Below, one piece after another: positions 1 through 5,589 of a DNA stretch of 6,553 bases; within the stretch, counting starts at the first letter, position 1; the number at the start of each line of letters is the position of its first letter. The position numbers and the translations under genes were made by a program. Location: contig JAOZTS010000063.1 of assembly GCA_029939035.1 (NCBI GenBank), positions 1 through 6,553 of the forward strand, in the 5' to 3' direction. Origin of the DNA: Candidatus Altimarinota bacterium (GTDB taxonomy: Bacteria; Patescibacteriota; Gracilibacteria; UBA1369; LOWO2-01-FULL-3). The notes under the pieces were generated by a model. It did not search any database. It was given only the letters and a program-made list of their open reading frames with translations, and had not been told where the DNA came from.

Positions 1-269
1 CCTTCTCCTCAGGGTCATTTTTCAAGAATCCATCCAAAGAAAATCCTGCAGGAAAGTTATTAGATCAGGCCGGACTCAAAGGAAAACAAATAGGAAAAGC
101 CAAAATATCTGAAAAGCACGGCAACTTCATCCAGAACCTCGGAGGCGCTACAGCATCAGATATTCTCGCTTTAGCAAAACTCATTAAAAAAGAAGTCAAA
201 GCAAAATTCAACATCAATTTAGAAGAAGAAGTGCAAATTTTGGATGAATATGGTAAAAATGGAACGTAA
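1..269 (+). CDS. murB: UDP-N-acetylmuramate dehydrogenase (MurB), C-terminal 88 residues, 5' end outside the window
   Basis: The reading frame opens at base 3 and ends at TAA 267-269. MurB is the FAD enzyme that reduces UDP-GlcNAc-enolpyruvate to UDP-MurNAc with NADPH in the cytoplasm, an early peptidoglycan step. The fragment begins FSSGSFFKNP, the conserved MurB motif whose second serine (fragment residue 5) is the family's proton donor. It continues AGKLLDQAGLKGKQIGKAKI, then SEKHGNFIQNLGGATASDIL, the substrate-domain signature. Near the end, LEEEVQIL aligns with the usual LEPEVRII, so fragment Glu76 would be the conserved active-site glutamate. The family's C-terminal domain appears complete and undamaged. 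The FAD-binding domain lies to the left and cannot be judged. The next gene has its own promoter, so murB need not be co-transcribed with it. The family assignment is secure from motifs. Confidence 0.95.
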   Translation, partial: FSSGSFFKNPSKENPAGKLLDQAGLKGKQIGKAKISEKHGNFIQNLGGATASDILALAKLIKKEVKAKFNINLEEEVQILDEYGKNGT

Positions 270-273
270 ATAC

Positions 274-302
274 TTGCCTGGAATAGGCATACTTGATATA
301 AT
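274..302 (+). promoter_or_regulatory. Sigma70-type promoter of the pilin gene
   Basis: The -35 box TTGCCT (274-279, 4 of 6 matches to consensus) and a perfect -10 box TATAAT (297-302) are separated by 17 bases. Transcription would begin near 309, giving a leader of about 20 bases before ATG 329. This is the best -10 match in the window and suggests strong constitutive expression. Confidence 0.75.
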
Positions 303-328
303 TTAAGGGAAAAATAACTAATATTCCT

Positions 329-712
329 ATGAAAATGAGAACACTAAAACAGACGCTGATCGTCTTCGCACTTATGATCGGTGCAATTACACTGTTTTCT
401 GCATTGCCTGACGCTTTCGCGGTAGGAGCAATCAATCCAGAAGACCGACCAGATATCGTACCTGGAGGATCACTTAGAGGACTAGTTTTGACAATCATCA
501 ATTACTTCCTTGGATTCCTAGGACTTCTAGCAGTAATCATGATTATCTACGGAGGAGTAACTTATGTTACATCTGCAGGTAATGATGAAGCCGTTGGGAA
601 CGCAAAAAAGATCATTATGTACGCATTGATCGGTATAATCGTGATTCTACTATCATTCGTAGTAGTAAACACAATTCTAGCAGCCGGAGAAGGTGTAGAG
701 CCCGCAGCCTAA
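329..712 (+). CDS. TrbC/VirB2-like pilin-family secreted protein (T4SS-pilin type)
   Basis: A 127-residue protein. Residues 1-31 look like a signal peptide: Lys/Arg at 2, 4 and 7, a hydrophobic core at 10-26, and an AFA cleavage site at 29-31. The mature part has a short polar segment followed by two hydrophobic helices at about 49-73 and 95-118. Between them lie YGGVTYV (74-80) and TSAGNDEAVGNAKKI (81-95). This signal peptide plus two-helix hairpin, with a GG-x-x-Y-x-T-S-x-G-N loop and AKK, is the pattern of the small TrbC/VirB2-like pilins that are numerous in Patescibacteria genomes. In the wider family such subunits form conjugative pili or type IV secretion filaments; in CPR they may be surface fibres or simply membrane proteins. 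No VirB4/VirB6-type genes lie beside it. ATG 329 is used here; ATG 335 in the same frame is possible, and neither has a Shine-Dalgarno site. It is a single-gene unit with its own promoter and terminator. Confidence 0.8.
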   Translation: MKMRTLKQTLIVFALMIGAITLFSALPDAFAVGAINPEDRPDIVPGGSLRGLVLTIINYFLGFLGLLAVIMIIYGGVTYVTSAGNDEAVGNAKKIIMYALIGIIVILLSFVVVNTILAAGEGVEPAA

Positions 713-734
713 CGTTTAACTAAATGACCGCTTT

Positions 735-766
735 AAAAGCCCCATCTCGGTGGGGCTTTTATTTTT
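735..766 (+). terminator. Intrinsic terminator after the pilin gene
   Basis: A perfect 10-bp stem, AAAAGCCCCA (735-744) and TGGGGCTTTT (751-760), closes on a six-base loop and is followed by ATTTTTG (761-767). It lies 22 bases after the pilin stop. The lipoprotein gene converging from the right ends at 779. In that direction the hairpin is followed only by the T's of its own stem, so it would terminate less well there. Confidence 0.9.
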
Positions 767-778
767 GTGTAATTTTTA

Positions 779-1162
779 TTATAAACAAAGTCCGTCATCA
801 GTTATTCCTCTATAACACTCCATCCCACTCTCTTCATTACTAGTGACTTTCCACGTATCATCAGCCTGTTTTTCCATTACCATGGTGTAAGTCATCCCTT
901 TAATTGAATCATCCGTATAACCATCTTCCGTAATAGTCACATTCAATTTAGATGTAGTTTCACGATCAATTTCGATCACAGTTGATTTTACCTGCTCAAT
1001 AAAGAACGTATGATTGTCTAAAATGATCGAAAGTGGATCTTCCAAGGACATAGGCTCAGTCGCAACTTCCACCTCAGCAACTTCCGAAGTTTCGTTAATT
1101 GTAATATTGCATCCTGTAGCTATAAAAGCCAAGCTCATCAGGACAAGTACTTTTTTCACCAT
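779..1162 (-). CDS. Small secreted lipoprotein of unknown function
   Basis: A 127-residue protein. The N-terminus has Lys3-Lys4, a hydrophobic stretch (5-15) and a lipobox-like ATGC with Cys18, so it is probably a lipoprotein anchored on the outer face of the membrane. Residues 19-40 are a low-complexity acidic linker rich in Thr, Glu and Val. The rest looks like a small alternating-strand domain (about 45-127): NVTITEDGYTDDSIKG, then TYTMVMEKQADDTWKV, then two cysteines (Cys116 and Cys126) around CYRGITDDGLC. A tryptophan-valine strand followed by C-x-RG-x(n)-C at the C-terminus recalls small secreted domains of unknown function; a disulfide between the cysteines is plausible but inferred. 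ATG is at 1162-1160 with no Shine-Dalgarno site. It starts 22 bases after the PRC-barrel stop, so the two are probably one transcript. I do not recognise a named family. Confidence 0.65.
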   Translation of the reverse strand: MVKKVLVLMSLAFIATGCNITINETSEVAEVEVATEPMSLEDPLSIILDNHTFFIEQVKSTVIEIDRETTSKLNVTITEDGYTDDSIKGMTYTMVMEKQADDTWKVTSNEESGMECYRGITDDGLCL

Positions 1163-1184
1163 AATATTTAAGTTATTAATAAAT

Positions 1185-1709
1185 TTAAGTTGGCGCCATA
1201 TCTTTCACAGCACCCTTCGCCTCATCTTTCACCTTTCGAGTGCCCTCTTTTACCACGATCTTATCTGCCAAAACCTCAACAATGTCCTTAGCAGATATTA
1301 TCCTACTCTCGTATCTCAGTAATCCTAAAAAACTCTTCGCCACAAATATTCGACGAAGATCAAAAGTCTTATTATCCACACCCAGATCAAAAACGTGCCC
1401 CAATTTCTCACCTTTTTCAGTTTCAACTTTGGCCCCATCAAACTTCACCCCATTTTTCAGAACTGCATCCACTCTCAATACATTCTCCACCTCGGTTACG
1501 TCCCCCGCCGAATGCACCTTCATCACATTTCCCCATGAAATCACGTCCACAGGCGACAAAATACGCCCTCTCCCGCCATTCACAACAAATGCAATCAACT
1601 TCCCTCTCATCTCAGGATCCAGGACTAAATCCCTCACCATAGTGAAAGGTCTTGGAGCGTCATCTTCAAACACTGGGGTGCCTATAATTTCCGAATATAA
1701 CTTTTCCAT
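1185..1709 (-). CDS. Two-domain PRC-barrel protein
   Basis: A 174-residue protein with no signal peptide or membrane segment, so probably cytoplasmic. The N-terminal part (about 1-62) has the PRC-barrel pattern: KLYSEIIGTPVF, then VRDLVLDPEMRGKLIAFVVN, then ILSPVDVISWG. A second, more divergent copy follows at about 90-154: GAKVETEKGEKLGHVFDLGV, then a strand region with RRIFVAKSF, then RIISAKDIVEV. The last 20 residues (KVKDEAKGAVKDMAPT) are a charged tail. PRC-barrels occur in photosynthetic reaction-centre H subunits and in the RimM ribosome-maturation factor; stand-alone two-copy versions occur in many bacteria without an assigned reaction. There is no RimM N-terminal domain, so this is not RimM. 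ATG 1709 fits the usual M-x-x-L-Y/S-E-I-x-G start of the domain. The lipoprotein gene lies 22 bases downstream and is likely co-transcribed. Confidence 0.8.
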   Translation of the reverse strand: MEKLYSEIIGTPVFEDDAPRPFTMVRDLVLDPEMRGKLIAFVVNGGRGRILSPVDVISWGNVMKVHSAGDVTEVENVLRVDAVLKNGVKFDGAKVETEKGEKLGHVFDLGVDNKTFDLRRIFVAKSFLGLLRYESRIISAKDIVEVLADKIVVKEGTRKVKDEAKGAVKDMAPT

Positions 1710-1719
1710 AAAAATTAGC

Positions 1720-1748
1720 TTAACAATTGTATGTTTATTATATAGAAT
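1720..1748 (+). promoter_or_regulatory. Promoter of the tRNA-Pro gene
   Basis: The -35 box TTAACA (1720-1725, 5 of 6 matches) and -10 box TAGAAT (1743-1748, 5 of 6 matches) are separated by 17 bases. Transcription would begin near 1755, leaving a 5' leader of about 23 bases before the mature tRNA at 1778. It overlaps the leftward promoter completely; the two -10 boxes abut at 1742/1743. Confidence 0.65.
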
Positions 1749-1764
1749 CTCTTACGCTACGCAA
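1737..1764 (-). promoter_or_regulatory. Probable promoter of the PRC-barrel/lipoprotein pair
   Basis: Reading leftward, a -35-like TTGCGT (1764-1759, 3 of 6 matches) and a perfect -10 TATAAT (1742-1737) are 16 bases apart. The start would be near 1730, giving a leader of about 20 bases before ATG 1709. The -35 match is weak, and the call rests mainly on the -10 box and its position. Confidence 0.55.
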
Positions 1765-1777
1765 AAGTCAAAATCAT

Positions 1778-1854
1778 CGGGGTGTAGCTCAGTTGGCTAG
1801 AGTGCGCGCTTTGGGAGCGTGAGGTCCCGGGTTCGAGTCCCGGCACCCCGACCA
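1778..1854 (+). tRNA. tRNA-Pro, anticodon UGG
   Basis: The full cloverleaf can be drawn. The acceptor arm CGGGGTG (1778-1784) pairs with CACCCCG (1844-1850). The D stem is GCTC/GAGT. The anticodon stem CGCGC (1805-1809) pairs with GCGTG (1817-1821), with one G-T pair. The seven-base loop TTTGGGA carries anticodon TGG at 1812-1814. The T stem CCGGG/CCCGG encloses the TTCGAGT loop. The discriminator is A1851 and the CCA end is encoded (1852-1854). UGG can read all four proline codons by wobble. First base C1 paired with G72 and discriminator A are typical of bacterial tRNA-Pro. Confidence 0.98.
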
Positions 1855-1918
1855 GACTTGCGGAGCGAAGGCGAAGCAAGTCGCGAGCTAAGGCGAGCGT
1901 AGCACGAGCGAAGCGAGT
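1855..1918 (+). repeat. Purine-rich GCGA-repeat stretch with an inverted repeat, directly after the tRNA
   Basis: The 64 bases after the CCA end are much richer in G and C than their surroundings and consist of irregular copies of GCGAAG and GCGAGC. GAGCGAAG occurs twice (1863-1870 and 1906-1913). GACTTGC (1855-1861) and GCAAGTC (1876-1882) form a 7-bp inverted repeat around a 14-base purine-rich loop. A weaker GCTA/TAGC pair (1887-1890 and 1900-1903) follows. GCGTAGC (1897-1903) is the exact reverse complement of GCTACGC (1756-1762) upstream of the tRNA. No T-run follows, so it is not a standard intrinsic terminator. It may be a tRNA 3'-trailer structure or a dispersed repeat of this genome. 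No coding sequence is apparent. Confidence 0.6.
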
Positions 1919-1950
1919 ACCATTTTCAAGGGCAATAATCAGGGCAAGAC

Positions 1951-2514
1951 ATGGATATAGCGAATTTCCTTTACTCAATAGGGTTAACACTAGGCTTCAC
2001 TGCATTGAGTGCAGGGATCTATTTTAGAATCTTCAACAAAAAAGACATTGCCTTCTCCACAGCCCTCTACGGATTACTCGTATTTTGTATAGTCTATTTC
2101 GTATCATTTGAAAGCAATATCGGTCTCGGAATCGGATTGCTCGGTATTTTGAGTTTGATTCGTCTCAGATCTACACCTGAAAACCTCATAGACATCAGTT
2201 TTATCTTCTATTCAATCACTATTGGGCTCCTGAATGCTTCAATGTCAGACGATTTGCTCTCAGTAGTCATAGCGGACGGATTTTTGACAACTGTTCTTAT
2301 CGCATTAGCATCGGGATTATTCTTCAGAAAAAATATTGTAACCAGCAAAGTTATTTTTGACGATTTAGAATTTGAAAAATTGAATAGTCTTAAATATTTG
2401 AAGGAAAGGGTGAAAAAGGACCTAAAGATCGATCCGATATATGTAGCAGTGACAAGAGTCGATTACTTAAAAGACAGTGTTAACGTAAAAGTTACTTATG
2501 AGCTTAAAAAATAA
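1951..2514 (+). CDS. DUF4956 family membrane protein
   Basis: A 187-residue protein with a hydrophobic N-terminal two-thirds holding about four to five helices (roughly 5-25, 33-54, 57-70, 82-97 and 104-124), then a soluble C-terminal domain (about 130-187). The signature is IGLGIGLLGILSLIRLRSTP (57-76) followed by DISFIFYSITIGLLNA, which matches the conserved DUF4956 G-x-L-x-I-L-S-x-I/L-R-L-R-S pattern next to a helix ending in LIN/LLN. No enzymatic role has been established for the family. It is repeatedly found with VTC-domain and CotH-kinase genes, as here. I infer that it is the membrane component of the cassette. AGGG at 1941-1944, six bases before ATG 1951, is a weak ribosome-binding site. 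The last 17 bases overlap the VTC gene. No convincing promoter of its own was found; transcription may come from the tRNA promoter. Confidence 0.85.
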   Translation: MDIANFLYSIGLTLGFTALSAGIYFRIFNKKDIAFSTALYGLLVFCIVYFVSFESNIGLGIGLLGILSLIRLRSTPENLIDISFIFYSITIGLLNASMSDDLLSVVIADGFLTTVLIALASGLFFRKNIVTSKVIFDDLEFEKLNSLKYLKERVKKDLKIDPIYVAVTRVDYLKDSVNVKVTYELKK

Positions 2515-3256
2515 CGTTCTTTCGAGTTTAAATAAAATAGCTCTAAAAGATTACCTCAAAAGAAAAGATCCATTATTTAAAGGAAGAAGAGAATATAAAT
2601 TTTTGGTACCACTAGATTTGATTCCACATATTTTGGAATACTTGAAGGAAGATTTCAAATGTCTGGAACATGAAGAAGGCGGAATTTTCCTCTATAATAG
2701 TGTTTATTACGACTCAGAAAACATGAGTTTCTTTAACATGCACCGACAGAAAAAATTAAACAGATTAAAGATAAGAATAAGAGAATACAAAAGTGGGAAA
2801 AAGGGTAAATTCATCGAGAGAAAGACCAAAACCAAGGGTACATATACTTCAAAAAAACGAAGCAAAATCGACTCACAGTTCGAAGACTTCATGTCAAAAC
2901 AATTCATTACTGATGGAATCAACCATCACGGCCTAAAAAGAGATGACCTCTCAGAAAAAGTACACATCGATTACAAAAGAATCTTCATGGTCTCAAGAGA
3001 TTTCAAATGCAGAGTGACGATCGACTTCGATATCGAAGCAAATGATTTGAATGGCAAAAAAGCACAACTAATCCCAAACTTTGCAGTCCTAGAAGTAAAA
3101 CAAGAAGGCCTCCCAAAAGAAATAATGAGATTCCTCCGAAGAAATTTCAAAATCCGAAGAAAAGGATTCTCAAAATACTGCGTCGCAACCTGCATGCTTT
3201 TCGATAACGTCAAAAAAAATAAATGGAAACAAACTCTAAAATACAACGAGCTCTAA
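2498..3256 (+). CDS. VTC-domain protein (polyphosphate polymerase fold)
   Basis: A 252-residue, very basic cytoplasmic protein with no signal or membrane segment. The VTC domain spans about residues 29-237. Visible motifs are RREYKFLVP (30-38), VYYDSE (69-74), LKIRIREY (90-97), FIERKTKTKG (105-114), VHIDYKR (155-161), CRVTIDFD (171-178), FAVLEVKQ (195-202) and GFSKYC (223-228). By analogy with yeast Vtc4, a triphosphate-tunnel enzyme that makes polyphosphate from ATP, Arg93, Arg95, Lys109 and Arg172 would line the tunnel, Glu199 would be the metal-binding glutamate, and Ser225-Lys226 the C-terminal motif. All key positions look intact, so an active enzyme is plausible. The product could be polyphosphate or another phosphoryl transfer. 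No SPX domain is present, as is usual in bacteria. ATG 2498 lies inside the DUF4956 gene and is needed to keep the N-terminal helix; the CotH gene begins 34 bases before this stop. Confidence 0.87.
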   Translation: MSLKNNVLSSLNKIALKDYLKRKDPLFKGRREYKFLVPLDLIPHILEYLKEDFKCLEHEEGGIFLYNSVYYDSENMSFFNMHRQKKLNRLKIRIREYKSGKKGKFIERKTKTKGTYTSKKRSKIDSQFEDFMSKQFITDGINHHGLKRDDLSEKVHIDYKRIFMVSRDFKCRVTIDFDIEANDLNGKKAQLIPNFAVLEVKQEGLPKEIMRFLRRNFKIRRKGFSKYCVATCMLFDNVKKNKWKQTLKYNEL

Positions 3257-5574
3257 TCCTCCTTCTCCTCACAGTTGCAACCCTCTTGACCGGTTGCATA
3301 AGCCAAACAGAAGTGGTGATAGAAATAGACAGAAGTAATTTTAAATACAATTTCTTCCATGAAGAAGATGGACTTTTCGAATTTGAGTACAAAAACAACC
3401 ACGAAGTTATAAAAATAGAGAACATTTACTTCCTAAAAGAATTAAAAACAGGTGAGCCTTCATTCCAGATCTTCGAGGTAACCGACAAGACAGAATTCGA
3501 TCAAATGGCTTATGTCTGTGACACAGACGGTGCGAAAACAGTTTGCTACAGCAAATCAACACCAGACTTCATCGTAAAAGAAATCAATCTATTTCCAGGT
3601 GAAGACAAAGACAAATACAGGTTTGTAACACGAGCAGATGCTTTGAGGTACATGCTCCAGCTCAGACATCCGGAGACCGATTTCGCAACATTCGCAAGCA
3701 GTTGCTTCGACGACATCTATTATTCACACCCGGACAGCGGATATATTTGCTATGCCAAAGAAAATGGGATCGTAGAAGGAATCGCCGGAATGTTCTATCC
3801 AGACAGCGGAATAAACCTCTGGGGAACTCTCAAATTCCTATTCTTTATATATGACGAAGATGATTATGAATTCAACGAGGACGAAATAAACGAAGACATG
3901 TTTGAAAAAATGACGATCTACCACCACGCATATGAAGTAATCGCAAAATCACTCTTCGAAGGTATAATTATAAACGAAAAACAAGATCAGCTCTGGCCAA
4001 ACAAAGTGCTCTACAAAGCAGAATTCGACGAAATTGTAGAAAACTTTTTCCTCTGGCAAAATGAAAAACAACTCCGCGACTACGAATACAGCGATGGATT
4101 CAAAATCAGTGATGAAATCTATATAAAGGGAATTTACACAGGCCTAACATTCGAAAAAGACAAACTAAAAGACTTCACATATGACAATCTCACCGACCAC
4201 ATAATAAAAGAAACAACAGAAGGCATAGAGATCTACGTAGAGGAAGGTCCAGAAATTTACCAATACTTAACAACCATAAAAGGCACAAACGCAAAAGAAA
4301 TCTCAAGCCTAAAAGTGAACTACAACAAAGAGAAAATGAACGCTCACATCTTGGTCGAATACAAAAAGAAAGCTGCAGAGCATTACAAACTAGAAATCAA
4401 ACCGGACCAATTCTCATATATGGAGACAGCCAAGAAATCCATTATTGAAGATCCAAACATTGCCCCAAATTCACTCAACACAAACCTCCCCTACTCCGTC
4501 GCAAAAGTGAAAGTCTATATGGAAGAAGACGACTTTGATAGCATCCTCGAAAACAGAACTCTCAACACTCGATATCCGGCATATTTAAAAATCCTTTATC
4601 CAGGCGGAGACATCGAAACCCACTCAGTTCTTGTGAAAATCCGTGGGAATGCAAACCGCGGCTACATAAAATCATCCTACACAATAGAAAGCTTCGACGA
4701 CTTTGACAACGGTCTAGATGAAATAAAACTTCGAAGCATGATCAGCGACGAATCATTAATAAGAGAAAAATTAGTCTACACAGCATTCTCAAAAATGGGC
4801 TACCCTGAGCCATCATTCTCCGAAGGACTACTCGAGCTCAACAACAACTCCTTTGGCTTTTACCAAATCACAGAGGGTATAAAACAAGACTTCTTTGACC
4901 GCAGAGAAATCAACGTAAAGAACTGGTTCTACGCCCAAAACGTCACCTCCCCATACCTCGCAAACCTCACCGACCTCGGTGATGAAGACATCATAGAAAA
5001 ACATTTCGAACCAAAAGGAGATGGAGATCTCGACCTATTGATAGATCTAATCCACGATATCGACGACAACAAATCTTCGTTAAAAGACGACATAAATCTG
5101 CAAAACATATTCGATTTCGCACTTTTCTGTTACATCTTCGGCTTAAACGATTCATTCACACACAATTACTATCTCTACATCGACGAAAACACCAAACAAT
5201 GGAACATGTTCTTCTGGGATGTTGACGCAGGAATGGAATGGGCACCAGCATTCACAAAATCAGGATTCAAAGAGTTCGCAACGTCCACAGGCGACTGGTA
5301 CAACGCTCTAATCCACTACGTCTTCAACAACATCTCTGACGAAGAGTTCAACTCAATGCTCGCAGATTTCAAACAAAGATGGGAAGACAATGTAAACATG
5401 ACCGGCCTTCTAGACTACTATAAAGCCGAATACAAAGAATTCTTCGACTACGACAACGACCTCTGGAACGACCGATTCCTCGAACGCAAAGACAAAACCT
5501 ACAACACAGTCCTAGCAATCTCCACACTCAAAACCTATTTGAAAAAGGTCGAAAGCGGACTAAAAACCATGTAA
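3223..5574 (+). CDS. CotH-kinase lipoprotein with an N-terminal SLH-like region
   Basis: A 783-residue protein. Residues 1-25 form a lipoprotein signal (Lys6, Arg9, hydrophobic 10-22, lipobox LTGC with Cys25), so the protein should be lipid-anchored outside the cytoplasm. Residues 134-200 resemble an SLH repeat: VTRADALRYML, then CFDDIYYSHPDSGYICYAKE, then NGIVEGIAGMFYPDSGINL. Residues 232-280 look like a degenerate second repeat ending LYKAEFDEIVENF. Residues 285-410 are unassigned. The CotH domain spans about 425-775: VKIRGNANRGYIKSSYTIE (471-489), IKLRSMISDESLIREKLVY (501-519), FGFYQITEGIK (544-554), GLNDSFTHNYYLYID (640-654) and MFFWDVDAGMEW (662-673). In the family, the asparagine/aspartate and W-D-x-D residues bind ATP and metal; CotH of Bacillus phosphorylates spore-coat proteins. 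ATG 3223 is the only start codon upstream of the signal core, so the 34-base overlap with the VTC gene is probably real. At 783 residues it is much longer than a bare CotH domain. The substrate is unknown. Confidence 0.85.
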   Translation: METNSKIQRALILLLLTVATLLTGCISQTEVVIEIDRSNFKYNFFHEEDGLFEFEYKNNHEVIKIENIYFLKELKTGEPSFQIFEVTDKTEFDQMAYVCDTDGAKTVCYSKSTPDFIVKEINLFPGEDKDKYRFVTRADALRYMLQLRHPETDFATFASSCFDDIYYSHPDSGYICYAKENGIVEGIAGMFYPDSGINLWGTLKFLFFIYDEDDYEFNEDEINEDMFEKMTIYHHAYEVIAKSLFEGIIINEKQDQLWPNKVLYKAEFDEIVENFFLWQNEKQLRDYEYSDGFKISDEIYIKGIYTGLTFEKDKLKDFTYDNLTDHIIKETTEGIEIYVEEGPEIYQYLTTIKGTNAKEISSLKVNYNKEKMNAHILVEYKKKAAEHYKLEIKPDQFSYMETAKKSIIEDPNIAPNSLNTNLPYSVAKVKVYMEEDDFDSILENRTLNTRYPAYLKILYPGGDIETHSVLVKIRGNANRGYIKSSYTIESFDDFDNGLDEIKLRSMISDESLIREKLVYTAFSKMGYPEPSFSEGLLELNNNSFGFYQITEGIKQDFFDRREINVKNWFYAQNVTSPYLANLTDLGDEDIIEKHFEPKGDGDLDLLIDLIHDIDDNKSSLKDDINLQNIFDFALFCYIFGLNDSFTHNYYLYIDENTKQWNMFFWDVDAGMEWAPAFTKSGFKEFATSTGDWYNALIHYVFNNISDEEFNSMLADFKQRWEDNVNMTGLLDYYKAEYKEFFDYDNDLWNDRFLERKDKTYNTVLAISTLKTYLKKVESGLKTM

Positions 5575-5589
5575 AGTTTAAGATTCTTT

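Noticed and set aside
214..501. Minus-strand open frame of 95 codons
   Set aside because: It runs opposite the murB end and the pilin gene and crosses the pilin promoter. It has no recognisable protein features.
1014..1322. Plus-strand open frame of 102 codons
   Set aside because: It is antisense to the lipoprotein gene and the PRC-barrel 3' end, with no motif and no ribosome-binding site.
1185..1709. PRC-barrel protein considered as RimM
   Set aside because: It has two PRC-like copies and no RimM N-terminal domain, and no trmD, rpsP or rplS neighbours.
1240..1800. Plus-strand open frame of 186 codons
   Set aside because: It lies opposite the PRC-barrel gene, whose protein has recognisable domains, and its 3' end runs into the tRNA. 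Its translation is Ser/Thr/Pro-rich without domain features.
1855..1882. Hairpin GACTTGC/GCAAGTC considered as an intrinsic terminator for the tRNA
   Set aside because: The 14-base loop is large and no T-run follows the stem, so it does not meet the usual pattern.
1855..1918. GCGA-rich repeats considered as a CRISPR array
   Set aside because: The repeats are 6-8 bases, irregular and without constant-length spacers, and no cas genes are nearby.
1757..1990. Minus-strand open frame of 77 codons containing GVPGLEPGTSRSQ
   Set aside because: It is the antisense of tRNA-Pro. This peptide string is a familiar spurious translation of tRNA genes and not a protein.
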